Assembly (NCBI GenBank): GCA_016432725.1
Contig: JACJDG010000003.1
Coordinates: 3,410,001-3,474,000, forward strand
Length of the DNA stretch: 64,000 bases
Reading direction: 5' to 3'
From: Streptomyces sp. DHE7-1
GTDB taxonomy: Bacteria; Actinomycetota; Actinomycetes; Streptomycetales; Streptomycetaceae
Positions 45,433 to 58,233 of this stretch are shown here, piece after piece. The notes under the pieces were generated by a model. That model searched no databases, was not told the DNA's origin, and saw only the letters and a program-made list of their open reading frames with translations. The position numbers and the translations under genes are program-made. Position 1 is the stretch's first letter. The number at the start of each line of letters is the position of its first letter.

Positions 45433-46994
45433 GGCAGCTCCCGGAGCTGTCGGCGGAGGATCTTCCCGGAGGCGGCGCGGGGCACGGTGTCGATGAAGGT
45501 GACGCGGCGGACGCGTTTGTAGGGGGCGACGCGTTCGGCGACGTGCAGCATGACCTCGTTCTCGCCGAGGTCCGCGGCGGTGGGCTGGCGGACGACGAAG
45601 GCGTGCGGGATCTCGTTGCCGTCGTCGTTGTGGGCGCCGATGACGGCGGCGTCGGCGATGCCGGGGTGGGTGAGCAGCAGTGCCTCCAGTTCGGCCGGAG
45701 CCACCTGGAAGCCCTTGTACTTGATGAGTTCCTTCACCCGGTCGACGACGAAGAGCCAGCCGTCGTCGTCGACGTGCCCGACGTCCCCGGTGTGCAGCCA
45801 GCCGTCGGGGTCGATCATGGCGGCGGTGGCGTCGGGGCGGCCGAGGTAGCCCTTCATGACCTGCGGGCCGCGGATCAGGATCTCGCCGGGTTCGCCGGTG
45901 CCGAGGTCCTTGGCGGGGTCGTCGAGGGAGACGATACGCATCTCGGTGCCGGCGATGAGGCGGCCCACGGTGCCGGCGGGCGCGTGGTGCAGGGCGTCGA
46001 GCGGGACGACGTGGGTGCCGGGCGACAGTTCGGTCATGCCGTAGGCCTGGCCGATCGGGGGCAGGCCGAGGCGTTCGGAGCAGGCGGCGGCGAGTCGCGC
46101 GTCGAGGGGGCTGCGGCGCTGATGACGTGCTTGAGGGAGGAGAGGTCGTAGCGGGCGACCGCCGGGTGCTTGGCGAGGGCGAGGACGATCGGCGGGGCGA
46201 CGTACAGCCCGGTGATGCGGTGGGTCTCGATGGCGGCGAGGAAGGTCTCGAGGTCGAAGCGGGGCAGGACGACGACGGTGGCGCCCTTGCGCAGGGGGCG
46301 TTCATGAGGGCGGTGAGGCCGTAGATGTGGAAGAACGGCAGCACGGCGAGGATGCGGTCGCCGGGACCGGCCGGGACGGGGGCTTCGAGCTGGGCGAGGT
46401 TGGTGGCGATCTGCCGGTGGGTGAGCATCACGCCCTTGGGGACGCCGGTGGTGCCGGAGGAGTACGGCAGGGCGGCGATGTCCTCGGCCGGGTCGAAGCC
46501 GATCTCCGGCTCGGGGGCCGTGGTGGCGAGCATGTCGATCAGCGAGCGGTGCCCGGGCGCGCTGTCGCAGACAAATATCTCCCGTACGCCGCCCGCGAGT
46601 TCGGCGGCGCGGCGGGCGGTCCCGAGCAGCGGTGAGATGGTGACGATCCAGCGGGCGGCGCAGTCGGCGAGCTGCTTGGCGAACTCCTCGGGGTGGCGAG
46701 CGGGTGCACCGTGGTGACGGAGGCGCCCGCGCGCGTGGCCGCGTAGAAGGCGGTGGGGAAGGCGATCGTGTTGGGGCTGTGCAGGGCGAGGACGTCGCCC
46801 TTGCGGACACCGGCGTCGGCGAGGGCGGCGGCGATCCGCCGGTGGAACCGGTCCACCTGCTCGTACGTGAGGGTGGTGCCGTCCGCGCCGTCGATGAGGG
46901 CGGGGTGGTCGCCGTAGCCGGCGGCGGGGCCCAGAACGACGTCGTGGATGGGGAGTTCTACGGGCGGGACGTCTGCGTACTCGCTGCGGAACAC
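45429..46994 (-). CDS. AMP-dependent acyl-CoA ligase (4-coumarate-CoA ligase type), with three frameshifts
   Basis: About 522 residues from GTG 46994, preceded by ggagg. The AMP-binding signature is LPYSSGTTGVPKGVMLTHRQ, followed by VLPFFHIYGLTALMN, YGMTELSPGTHVVPLD and the hinge DRVKELIKYKGFQVAPAELE; the catalytic lysine is in PRAASGKILRRQLREL. The frame breaks near 46697, 46303 and 46108, each repaired by one added base, giving a continuous protein. It activates a carboxylic acid to its CoA ester and so provides the entry step of this pathway. The nature of the acid is not evident. Confidence 0.88.
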
Positions 46995-47022
46995 GGTTCC
47001 TCCAAGCGGCCGCCGCTGCGGC

Positions 47023-48211
47023 CTAGTACGACTTGGGCAGGCCCAGGGTCTGGTGGGAGACGTAGTTGAGAATCATCTCCCGGCTCACCGGTGCGATACG
47101 AGACACGCGCGAGGCCGTTATCAGTGAGGCGAGGCCGAACTCGCGCGTGAGGCCGTTGCCGCCGAGGGTGTGCACGGACTGGTCGACGGCCTTCACGCAG
47201 GCCTCGGCGGCCGCGTACTTGGCCATGTTGGCGGCCTCGCCCGCGCCGATGTCGTCGCCGGCGTCGTAGAGGTGGGCCGCCTTCTGCATCATGAGCCGGG
47301 CCAGTTCCAGTTCGATGTGCGCCTGGGCGAGGGGGTGCGCGATGGCCTGGTGGGCGCCGATGGGGCCTTCCAGACGGTGCGTTCGCGGGCGTACTCGACG
47401 GCCCTGGCGAGCGCGTACCGGCCCATGCCGATCGCGAACGCGGCCGTCATGATCCGCTCGGGGTTGAGCCCGGCGAAGAGCTGGAGCAGACCGGCGTCCT
47501 CTCCCCCACTGCCGAAGGCGTGGGAGGGGCCCCCACCGACCAGTGCTTCCGCGGGCAGCCGTACGTCGTCCAGGACGAGTTCCCACTGCTTCTCGGCGGC
47601 GTTGAGTTCCATGTCGATGGGGTGCCGCTGGAAGCCCTCGGCGTCCGGGGGACGATGAACAGGCAGGGCTTGAGGCGTCCGGTGCGGGCGTCCTCGGTGC
47701 GGCCGACGATCAGCACGGCGTCGGCCATGTCGACGCCGGAGATGAAGACCTTGCGGCCGGTGAGGAGCCAGTCGGCGCCGTCCTTGCGGGCCGTGGTGGT
47801 GATGCGGTGGGAGTTGGAGCCGGCGTCGGGCTCGGTGATGCCGAAGGCCATGAGGCGGGTGCCGTCGGCGAGTCCGGGGAGCCAGGCCCGCTTCTGCTCC
47901 TCCGTGCCGAAGCGGGAGATCACCGTTCCGCAGATGGCCGGGGAGACGACGAGCATGAGGAGCGGGGAGCCGGCCGCGCCCAGTTCCTCCAGGACGATGG
48001 AGAGTTCGGTGATGCCGCCGCCTCCGCCCCCGTACTCCTCGGGGAGGTTGACGCCGAGGTAGCCGAGTTTGCCGGCCTCCGCCCACAGTTCGGTGGGGTG
48101 ACGGCCCGCGGCCAGGGTCCGGGCGATGTAGTCGCGGCCGTACCGCTTGCCGAGGGCGGCCACCGCGGCGCGCAGGGCCTTGTGCTCTTCGGACTCGATG
48201 AGAGTGCTCAT
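47023..48211 (-). CDS. Acyl-CoA dehydrogenase with two frameshifts and an in-frame repeat insert
   Basis: About 396 residues from ATG 48211, whose ATGA overlaps the biotin carboxylase stop; aggag lies 7 bases upstream. The FAD and substrate signatures are MAFGITEPDAGSNSHRITTT and VHTLGGNGLTREFGLASLI, and the catalytic base region falls near the frame break. Breaks near 47650 and 47368 are each repaired by one base. Between ALVG and AGLLQLFAGLNPERI there is an insert of about 13 residues (GGPSHAFGSGGED) that relatives lack, to my recollection; it is encoded by a palindromic element at 47498-47536. Confidence 0.88.
47498..47536. repeat. REP-like palindromic element inside the acyl-CoA dehydrogenase gene
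   Basis: The plus strand reads CTCCCCCACTGCCGAAGGCG then TGGGAGGGGCCCCCACC. CCCAC-t-GCC pairs with GGC-GTGGG around a gaa loop. Very similar hairpin sequences are scattered through Streptomyces genomes, as I recall. Here the element adds about 39 bases, a multiple of three, so the reading frame is kept. Confidence 0.6.
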
Positions 48212-50063
48212 GGTGTCTCCTGGAGTTCGTGTACGACCGCCAGCAGCGTTCCTGGCTCCACCTGCCGGCCCGTCGTGGCGTGCAGGGCGGTGAGCGTGCC
48301 CGTGACGGGCGCCGAGATCTGGTGCTGCATCTTCATCGCCTCCAGCCAGATCAGTGGCTGGCCGGCCCGTACCGTCGCGCCCTCGGTCAGCCCGTCGGCG
48401 ACCCGGACGACCGTGCCCGGCATCGGCGCGAGCAGGGAGCCGGGGGCGAGCTGGGCCGCCGGGTCCGGGAAGCGGGGCAGGACGGTGAGCGCGGTGGAGT
48501 TCACGTACACCCGGTCCGGGCCGTACCGCGCCACCTCGAACCGGCGCTGGACGCCGTCCGCTTCGAGTACGACCAGGCCCGCGTCGGCGTGCACCACCCG
48601 GACCCCGTCGGTGGTGGGGCCCTGCCGGGTGTGCCGGTAGTGGACCTCGTGCTCCTCGCCGGCCATCTCGTACCGCTTGGTCTGCGGCTGCGAGGGCACG
48701 TTGCGCCAGCCGCCGAAGCGGGAGCGGCCGTGGGCGTCGGCGAGGGCCGCGGCCAGCGGGGCGAGCGGGTCGGGGGCTGGGGCGGTGAGGGCGGCGAGGT
48801 GGCGGTCGTAGAAGCCGGTGTCCATGCGGGCGGCGGTGAACTCGGGGTGGCGCAGGGAGTTCAGCAGCAGGTCGCGGTTGGTGACCGGGCCGTGCAGCGC
48901 GGCGCGTTCCAGGGCGCCGGCGAGCCTGCGGACCGCCTCCGCGCGCGTGGGGGCGTGGGCGACGATCTTGGCGAGCATCGGGTCGTAGTGGACGCCGATG
49001 GTGTCGCCGTCGGTGTAACCGGTGTCGAGGCGGACCCCGGCGGGTACGGCCAGGCGGTGCAGGGTGCCGGTCTGGGGGGCCCAGTCGCGGGCGGGGTCCT
49101 CGGCGTAGAGACGGACCTCGACGGCGTGCCCGCGCGCGCGTGGCGGCTCGCTCGCCAGCGGGTGGCCCTCGGCGACGCGGATCTGCTCGGCCACCAGGTC
49201 GACGCCGAACACCGCCTCGGTGACCGGGTGTTCCACCTGGAGGCGGGTGTTCATCTCCAGGAAGTGCGCGCGGCCGTCGGCGACCAGGAACTCCACGGTG
49301 CCGGCGCCGACGTAGGACACCGCGCGCGCGGCGCGCACGGCGAGCGTGCGCAGTTCCTCCTGGAGTCCCGCGCTCAGTCCGGGCGCCGGGGCCTCCTCGA
49401 TCACCTTCTGGTGGCGGCGCTGGAGGGAGCAGTCGCGGGTGCCGAGCGTCCACACCGTGCCGTGGGTGTCGGCGAGGATCTGCACCTCGACGTGGCGGCC
49501 GCGTTCGAGGTAGGGCTCGGTGAAGACCTCTCCGTCGCCGAAGGCGCTCGCGGCCTCGGCGCGCGCTCCCTCCAGCGCGTCCGGCAGGTCCGCCAGCCGG
49601 CGCACGATCCGCATTCCGCGGCCGCCGCCGCCCGCGGCCGCCTTCACCAGGACCGGCAGGTCGGCCTCGGTGACCTCGCCGAGGGGCGCGATGCCCATCA
49701 GCTCCTTGGCGCGCGTCTTGGACGCCATCGCCTCGATCGCCTCCGGGGCGGCCCGATCCAGACGAGTCCGGCGTCGATCACGGCCCGGGCGAACGCGGGG
49801 TTCTCGGAGAGGAAGCCGTAGCCGGGGTGGACGGCGTCGGCACCGGCGGCCAGGGCGGCCTTCACGATCAGGTCGCCGCGCAGATAGGTCTCGGCGGGCG
49901 TCGCGCCCGGCAGCCGTACGGCGGTGTCGGCCACGCGCGCGTGGAGCGCGGTGTCGTCCGCGTCCGAGTGCACCGCGACCGTGCGGATGCCGAGTTCGCC
50001 GCAGGTGCGGAAGATCCGGCAGGCGATCTCGCCGCGGTTGGCGACCAGCAGAGTCGAAATCAT
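48208..50063 (-). CDS. Acyl-CoA carboxylase alpha subunit (biotin carboxylase plus biotin carrier), with one frameshift
   Basis: About 618 residues from ATG 50063 (MISTLLVANRGEIACRIFRT). The biotin carboxylase domain has the ATP-grasp loop KAAAGGGGRGMRIV, HVEVQILADTHG, and FLEMNTRLQVEHPVTEAVFG. The C-terminal biotin carrier has the biotinyl-lysine motif WLEAMKMQHQI. The frame breaks near 49757, repaired by one base (VWIGPAPEAIEAMASK). It resembles methylcrotonyl-CoA and geranyl-CoA carboxylase alpha chains in layout. The beta chain gene ends 5 bases upstream. Confidence 0.92.
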
Positions 50064-50068
50064 GAGCC

Positions 50069-51661
<1,593 letters not shown>

Positions 51662-51665
<4 letters not shown>

Positions 51666-53337
51666 AGCAGGGCCTCCGGGATGTCCAGGTGGCGGGAGCG
51701 CAGCCATTCGCCGAGGGCCTTGGCCTGCGGGTCGAAGCGGGCCTGCGCGGCGACTCCGGCGCCGAGGATGCCGGTCACGACGAAGTTGAGGGCGCGCAGG
51801 TTGGGCAGCACGTGCCGGGTGACGGGCAGGTCCCGGCTCTCGGGGATCAGCTCCCGGAACCGGTCGGCGGTCAGCTCGTGGACGAGCCAGCGGAAGGCCT
51901 CGTCCGAGCGCGCCCACACGCCGACGTTCGCGTTCCCGCCCTTGTCGCCGCTGCGGGCTCCGGCGACCAGGCCGAGGGGCGCCCGGCGGACCGGCCCGGG
52001 CGGCGGCGGCTCGGGCAGGGCGGGTTCCGGTACGGCCTCCAGTGCGGCCGTCTCCCCGGCGGGTGCCACGGGGACACGGCTGCCGTCGTGGAGGACGGCC
52101 ACATGGTCGACGGCACCATGGGGCACGTACACGTCCTCGAAGACTCCATAGGGTGCGCCCTTCCCCGGTGGGGCGAGCACATGGAAGCCGGGGTAGCTGG
52201 CCAGTGCCAGCTCCACGGCGGCCCCGCTCAGGGCGCGTCCCACGAGCCGCTGGTCCGGGTCGCGGACGACCAGGCGCAGCAGGGCGCTCGCCGTCTCCTC
52301 GGTGTCCGCGTCGGCGCGGTCGGTGCGCACGAGGTCCCAGCGGACCTCCTGGGGCGGTGCCTTGGCGAGGGCGTCGGTGAGCTGTCCGCGCACGAGGGCG
52401 GCCTTGGCCTCGATGTCGAGTCCGGTGAGGACGAAGACGACCTCGTTGCGGAAGCCGCCGAGCCGGTTGAGCCCGACCTTGAGCGTCGGCGGCGGCGCCT
52501 CCCCCCGCACCCCCTCGATCCGCACCCGGTCCGGCCCGTCCTGGCTCAGCCGCACGGTGTCCAGCCGGGCGGTGACGTCCGGCCCGGCGTACCGGCCGCC
52601 GGCCGTCTCGTACAGCAGCTGGGCGGTGACCGTGCCGACGTCGACGAGGCCGCCGGTGCCGGGGTGCTTGGTGACGACGCTGCTGCCGTCGGCGTGGATC
52701 TCGGCGAGCGGGAAGCCGGGGCGGCGTACGTCGCCCTCCCGAAGAAGGCGTAGTTGCCGCCGGTGGCCTGCGTCCCGCACTCCAGCACATGCCCGGCGAC
52801 GACGGCACCGGCGAGCCGGTCGTACTCCCCCGGCCGCCAGCCGAAGTGGGCGGCGGCGGGCCCGGTGACCAGCGCCGCGTCCGTCACCCGGCCGGTGACG
52901 ACGACGTCCGCGCCCGCCCGCAGGCACTCGGCGATCCCGAAGCCGCCGAGGTAGGCGTGGGCGGCGAGGGTGCCGGGGTGGGCGGCGGCGAGGTCGTCGC
53001 CCTCGACATGGGCGACCCGCACCGGTATGCCGAGCCGCTCGCTCAATTCGCGGATCCGTTCCGCGAGCCCGGCCGGGTTCAGGCCGCCGGCGTTGGTGAC
53101 GATCCGCACCCCGCGCTCCTGGGCGAGGCCGAGGCAGTCCTCCAGCTGGCGCAGGAAGGTGCGGGCGTACCCGGCGGAAGGGTCCTTCAGGCGGTCGCGG
53201 CCGAGGATGAGCATGGTGAGTTCGGCGAGGTAGTCACCGGTGAGGACGTCGACCTCGCCGCCGGTGAGCATCTCGCGCAGCGCGTCGAGGCGGTCGCCGT
53301 AGAAGCCGGAGAAGTTGCCGATGCGCAGCGGGTTCAC
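51662..53337 (-). CDS. AtuA family (DUF1446) acyclic terpene utilization protein, with one frameshift
   Basis: About 559 residues from GTG 53337, overlapping the stop of the upstream gene (GTGA). The DUF1446 core has RIGNFSGFYGDRLDALREML, GGEVDVLTGDYLAELTMLIL and DVVVTGRVTDAALVTGPAAA. The C-terminal ~100 residues carry LVAGARSGDKGGNANVGVWA, the typical AtuA end. The frame breaks near 52740, repaired by one base. In Pseudomonas, atuA belongs to citronellol/geraniol degradation but its enzymatic role is unknown. Its presence with a carboxylase suggests breakdown of a branched acid. Confidence 0.9.
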
Positions 53338-54128
53338 CGGCTGCCCTCCTGAGGCGGGCGGCCGGTGCCGGGCGGGCCCGCGAAGGCCTGGGCGATGCCG
53401 AGCCAGCGGTCGGCGTCCGGCCCGTCGGCGCGCAGGTCGAGGTCGGAGCGGTGGGCCCGCTGGGTGACCAGCAGGCAGAAGTCCAGCGCGGACCCGGTGA
53501 CGCGCTGGGCGGCGTCCTCCGGCCCGTACACCCACAGGTCGCCGGAGAGCGCCCGGAGTTCGACGCGGAACTCGTCGGCGGGCGGGGTGAGTCCGTGGAC
53601 CAGATGGGCGAAGTCGCGGGTCCGCACCCCGAGCCGTGCCACGTGCCGGAGCCGGTCGGTGGGCGGGCGGTCCACGCCGAGGGCGTCGGCGATGTCCAGC
53701 CCATGGGCCCAGGTCTCCATGAGGCGGGCGGTGGCCATGGAGGCGGCCGACATGGGCGGCCCGTACCAGGGGAACCGGCTCCCCGCCGGCGCGGCGCGCA
53801 GGGCCTGTTGGAGCTCGTCCCGCCCGGCACGCCATCCCGCCAGCAGCTCGGCGCACGGCAGCCGGGCGCCTTCCTCCGCGCCCTCGTCCACGAACGAGCC
53901 GGGGGCGGTCAGCGCCTTGTCGACCAGAGCCTGGAAGGCCCCGGCGTCGGTGACGGCCAGCAGGGCCGAGCGGTCGGTCCAGGCGAGGTGCGCGATCTGG
54001 TGGGCGACGGTCCAGCCGGGCGCGGGAGTGGGCCGCGCCCACTGCTCCGGTCTCAAGTGCGTGACCAGCAGGTCGAGTTCGTCGCTTTCGGCACGCAGGT
54101 CGTCGATGACGGGCGTCGGGTCGGCCAT
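53334..54128 (-). CDS. TIGR03084 family metal-binding protein (MDMPI-like)
   Basis: 264 residues from ATG 54128 (MADPTPVIDDL). The DinB/MDMPI-like four-helix fold has metal-site histidines in TVAHQIAHLAWTDRSALLA and METWAHGLDIADALGV. This family regularly begins AtuA/carboxylase operons in Actinobacteria. As the first gene of the operon its promoter region holds the palindrome at 54162-54173. Likely a mycothiol- or metal-dependent accessory enzyme; the reaction is unknown. Frame intact. Confidence 0.88.
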   Translation of the reverse strand: MADPTPVIDDLRAESDELDLLVTHLRPEQWARPTPAPGWTVAHQIAHLAWTDRSALLAVTDAGAFQALVDKALTAPGSFVDEGAEEGARLPCAELLAGWRAGRDELQQALRAAPAGSRFPWYGPPMSAASMATARLMETWAHGLDIADALGVDRPPTDRLRHVARLGVRTRDFAHLVHGLTPPADEFRVELRALSGDLWVYGPEDAAQRVTGSALDFCLLVTQRAHRSDLDLRADGPDADRWLGIAQAFAGPPGTGRPPQEGSR

Positions 54129-54161
54129 GAGGGGGAGCATGGCAGCGGGCCCAGAAACAAT

Positions 54162-54173
54162 CAAGCATGCTTG
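54162..54173. promoter_or_regulatory. Perfect palindrome CAAGCATGCTTG, probable operator of the catabolic operon
   Basis: The 12-base palindrome lies 34 bases before the first start codon of the eight-gene operon, embedded in an AT-rich stretch (ttgcattaat) that is unusual for this DNA. TetR regulators of acyl-CoA catabolism bind palindromes of this size at the promoters of their own operons; the TetR gene at 44102 is the last gene here. Confidence 0.6.
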
Positions 54174-54267
54174 CATTAATTTCCGCGGGACGCCCGCCCG
54201 CCGAAAGGGCCGCCCGAAACCGCCCGGCCGGACTCCGGGAGCGCGGGTCGCGCCCGTCGCGCGACGG

Positions 54268-55215
54268 TCAGGCCTCGGGGGCCGGCGCCGGGACCTTGCC
54301 CCGCCCGACCTGGGACCGCACCGCGCCGATGGTCGCCGCGATCACCAGGGCGATGGCGGCGGCCTCCGTGGCGGAGAGCGCCTGGCCGAGCACCAGGAAG
54401 CCCGCCGTGGCCGCGATGGCCGGCTCCAGGCTCATGAGGATGGCGAAGGTGTGGGCGGGCAGGCGGCGCAGCGCCAGGAGTTCGAGGGTGTAGGGCAGCA
54501 CCGAGGAGAGCAGCGCGACCGCCGAGCCGAGGGCGACCGTGGTGGGGTTCAGCAGTCGGCTGCCCGCCTCGGCGATGCCGACGGGGAGGAAGAGCAGGGC
54601 GGCGACCGCCATCGCCAGCGCCAGGCCGTCCGCCTGCGGGAAGCGGCGGCCGGTGCGGGCGCTGAAGACTATGTAGGTCGCCCACATGGCGCCGGCACCC
54701 AGGGCGAAAGCGACACCCACGGGGTCCAGATCGCTGAAGCCCCCGCCGCCGAGGAGGAAGACCCCCGCCAGGGCGAGCGCCGCCCACAACGCGTTGATCG
54801 CCCGGCGGGACGCCAGCACGGACAGCGCCAGCGGGCCGAGGACCTCCAGGGTGACCGCGGGGCCCAGCGGAATGCGGGCGACCGCCTCGTAGAAGAGGCC
54901 GTTCATCCCGCCCATGGCGACACCGAAGGCGATCACGGTGCCCCAGTCGGTGCGCGAGTGACCGCGCAGCCGAGGCCGGCAGACCACCAGCAGCACCACG
55001 GCCGCGGCGAGGAGCCGCAGGGTGACGACGCCGAGCGCGCCGGCCCTCGGAATCAGGGTCACCGCGACCGCCGCGCCGAACTGCACCGAGATCCCGCCGG
55101 CCAGCACCAGACCGACCGGCCCGAGCGAGCCGAACGGACCGGACCGACGCGGTGCGCCTTCCGGGGATGCCGGTACCTGCTGGGTCGCGGGGGCGGTGTG
55201 GCTGGAGGTGCTCAC
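54268..55215 (-). CDS. EamA/DMT family transporter
   Basis: 315 residues with about ten membrane helices in two EamA repeats, for example LGPVGLVLAGGISVQFGAAV and LWAALALAGVFLLGGGGFSD. The second repeat starts near MWATYIVFSARTGRRFPQAD and ends with ALSATEAAAIALVIAATIGA. Such proteins export amino acids or metabolites (RhtA-like). The Ser/Pro/Ala head is cytosolic. Frame intact. The substrate is unknown. Confidence 0.88.
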   Translation of the reverse strand: MSTSSHTAPATQQVPASPEGAPRRSGPFGSLGPVGLVLAGGISVQFGAAVAVTLIPRAGALGVVTLRLLAAAVVLLVVCRPRLRGHSRTDWGTVIAFGVAMGGMNGLFYEAVARIPLGPAVTLEVLGPLALSVLASRRAINALWAALALAGVFLLGGGGFSDLDPVGVAFALGAGAMWATYIVFSARTGRRFPQADGLALAMAVAALLFLPVGIAEAGSRLLNPTTVALGSAVALLSSVLPYTLELLALRRLPAHTFAILMSLEPAIAATAGFLVLGQALSATEAAAIALVIAATIGAVRSQVGRGKVPAPAPEA

Positions 55216-55239
55216 GGGCGGTCCTGGGGCTGGCTGGGA

Positions 55240-55428
55240 TCAGGGAGGGGAGTCGGGAATCAGATCATGTTCATCTGGATGTACTTTCAAGTCCAGGGTA
55301 ATGGACTCCGTCAGGAGTGTGAACTCGGTACGCAACTGTTCCGCATACTGGGACGCCGACCGTTCGGATACTGACCCCCCGCCGTCACTTCGCGGCCTCC
55401 GGCCCCGCGTGCAGCCCGTCCCGCGCAT
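55240..55428 (-). CDS. Possible small protein between the FAD oxidoreductase and EamA genes
   Basis: The open frame of 62 codons overlaps the 3' end of the oxidoreductase gene by 44 bases. Its second half (ASQYAEQLRTEFTLLTESIT followed by LDLKVHPDEHDLIPD) has natural-looking composition, and the DNA there is less GC-rich than its surroundings. The start is doubtful: no good ribosome site lies near ATG 55428, and no other start codon suits the conserved-looking part. No family recognised. Confidence 0.3.
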   Translation of the reverse strand: MRGTGCTRGRRPRSDGGGSVSERSASQYAEQLRTEFTLLTESITLDLKVHPDEHDLIPDSPP

Positions 55429-58233
55429 CCTGCTCGTCCTGTGCGTCCAGCGCGTCCGCCAGCACCTCCGCCAGGTGCCGCCCCCGCACCCCGGCCAGCT
55501 GCTCCAGCTGGGTACGGCACGAGAAGCCGTCCGCCAGGATCACCGTCCCCTCGGCCGCCGCCCGCACCGCCGGCAGGAGCTGTTCCTCCGCACAGGCCCG
55601 GGAGACCTCGAAGTGGCCCTTCTCGAAGCCGAAGTCGCCCGCGAGGCCGCAGCAGCCGCCGCTCAGCTCGCCGGTGAGGCCCGCGGACTCGCGCAGCGCC
55701 CGGTCGGCGCCGTCACCGAGGACCGCGTGCTGGTGGCAGTGGGTCTGCCCGGCGACGGGACGGCCGACCGCGGGCGGGGTCCACTCGGGAGCGTGCCGCA
55801 GCAGCGTCTCGGCGAAGGTGAGGACCGCCGCCGACAGCCGGGCCGCACGCGGGTCGTCCGGCAGGAGTCCGGGGAGGTCGGCGCGGAGGGCCGCGGCGCA
55901 GCTCGGTTCCAGGACGACGACGGGGTGCCCCGGCGCAGCACCGGTTCCATCAGGTCCAGGGTGCGTCGCAGCACCGCGCGGGCCCGGTCGAGCTGGCCGG
56001 TGGAGACGTAGGTCAGGCCGCAGCAGACCCCGCCGCCCGGCCGGGACGGCGGCGGCACCGCCCGGAGCCCGGCGGCCTCCAGCACCCGCACGGCCGCCTG
56101 TCCGACCGAGGGCGAGAGATGCTCGGTGAAGGTGTCGGGCCACAGCACGACCGGGTCCCCCGTGCTCCGCCGCTCGCGCCGCCGCCACCAGCGGCTGAAC
56201 GTCAGCGGCGCCAGCCGGGGGATGCCCCGCTCCGGGGCGATCCCGGCCAGCCGCTTGCCGATCCGGGCCGGCAGCCGCAGCGAGGCGAGCCGGTTGAGCA
56301 GCCGCGCCGTGCCGGTCCTGGCCGCCCAGCGCAGCCACACCGGCAGCCGGCCCATGCTGTAGTGGGCGGCCGGCCGGCGCCGGCCCCGGTAGTGGTGGTG
56401 CAGGAACTCCGCCTTGTAGGTGGCCATGTCGACACCGACCGGGCAGTCCGAGCGGCAGCCCTTGCAGGACAGGCACAGGTCCAGCGCGTCCCGGACCTCG
56501 GTGGAGCGCCAGCCGTCGGTGACCAGTTCGCCCGCGAGCATCTCGTGCAGCAGCCGGGCCCGGCCCCGGGTGGAGTGCTCCTCCTCGCCGGTCGCCCGGA
56601 ACGAGGGACACATCACGGCGGGCCCCGACGCCGTGGTCGTACGGCACTTGGCGACGCCGACGCAGCGGCGGACGGCGGCCCGGAAGTCGCCGCCGTCCGC
56701 CGGGTAGCCGAAGGCCACGTCCACCGGGCGGCGGGGCAGCACGGAGAAGCGGAGGTTCGCGTCCAGCGGGTCCGGGCGGACCAGCATCCCGGGGTTGAGC
56801 AGGTCGTCGGGGTCCCAGACCCCTTGGCCCGTTCGAAGAGCCGCACCGTCTCCTCGCCGTACATCCGCGGCAGCAGCTCCGCGCGGGCCTGGCCGTCGCC
56901 GTGCTCCCCGGACAGGGAGCCGCCGTGGGCCACCACCAGGTCGGCGAGATCGACGGAGAAGCGCCGGAAGCGGCCCACGCCCGCCTCGGTGAGCAGGTCG
57001 AAGTCGATGCGGACGTGGATGCAGCCGTCGCCGAAGTGGCCGTACGGAGTGCCGCGCAGACCGTGGGAGGACAGCAGGGCGCGGAAGTCCCGCAGATAGG
57101 CGCCGAGGCGGTCCGGCGGCACCGCGCAGTCCTCCCAGCCGGGCCAGGCCTCCCTGCCGTCCGGCATCCGGGTGGCGGTACCGCTCGCGTCCTCACGGAC
57201 GCGCCACAGCGCCCGCTGCGCCGCCGGGTCGGTGACCACGAGCGAGTCGAGGACGTCGGCCGCGCGGGCGATCGCCTCCGCACGCGCGCGTGCCTCGGCC
57301 GCCGTGCCGCCGCCGGTCTCCACGAACAGCCAGGCGTCCCCCTGGGCAGCGCGGCCGGGCCGGGCACCAGATCGGCGGCCATGCCCTCCACCGTCAGCGG
57401 CCCGAACGGGAGCAGGCCCGGCGCGGCCTCGGCGGCCGCGCTCTCGTCGCCGTACCCGAGCACCGCCAGGGCACGGGCGCGCGGAGCCTCCACCAGCCGC
57501 ACGACCGCCTCCGTCAGGATGCCGAGGGTGCCCTCGGAGCCGCAGAAGGAGCGGGCGACGTCGGCGCCGTTCTCGGGCAGCAGGGCGTCCAGCGCGTATC
57601 CGGAGATACGGCGGGGCAGTTCGGAAAAGCCGGTGCGCAGCCGGGCCAGGTCGCCCGCCACCAGCTCGCGCAGCCCGTCCGGCGCCCCGGCCCAGTCCCG
57701 CCCGAGCCGCAGCCGCCGCCCGCGCGCGGTGACGACGGACAGCTCGCGCACACTGTCCGCCGTGGTGCCCCAGGCGACCGAGTGGGAGCCGCACGAGTTG
57801 TTGCCGATCATCCCGCCGAGCGTGCACCGGCTGTGCGTGGCGGGATCGGGGCCGAACCGCAGACCGTGCGGGGCGGCGGCCTCCTGGAGGCGGTCGAGGA
57901 CGAGCCCGGGCTGGACCACGGCCGTGCGCGTGCCGGGGTCCAGCTCCAGGAGTCCGTTCATGTGCCGGGTGAAGTCCAGCACCACGCCCGTGCCCGTCGC
58001 CTGTCCCGCGATCGAGGTGCCCCGCCGCGCGCCACCACCGGCACCCCGCGCGCCCGGCACACCTCCAGCGCGGCCGCGACGTCCGCCGCGTCCCGCGGGG
58101 CCACCACCCCCGCCGGCACGCGCCGGTAGTTGGACGCGTCCATCGTCACCAGCGCCCGGGAGGTGGTGTCGAAGCCGACCTCGCCCCGGACGGCACCGCG
58201 CAGTTCCGCCGCAAGACCCGAGAGATCCGTCAT
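55385..58233 (-). CDS. FAD-linked oxidase fused to Fe-S (GlcF-like) domain, with four frameshifts
   Basis: About 950 residues when repaired, from ATG 58233 (MTDLSGLAAELRG). The N-terminal part is a PCMH/FAD_binding_4 domain with VVARGAGTSIAGQATG and CTLGGMIGNNSCGSHSVAWG, followed by the FAD-oxidase C domain (HFGDGCIHVRIDFDLL and GSLSGEHGDGQARAELL). The C-terminal third has the CxxCxxCxxxCP cluster LCLSCKGCRSDCPVG and two CCG-type repeats (GGVCCGLTYV and GGCCGLAGDFG). The family includes D-lactate and glycolate dehydrogenases (GlcD-GlcF fusion). Breaks lie near 58025, 57345, 56817 and 55930, each repaired by one base. Confidence 0.88.
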
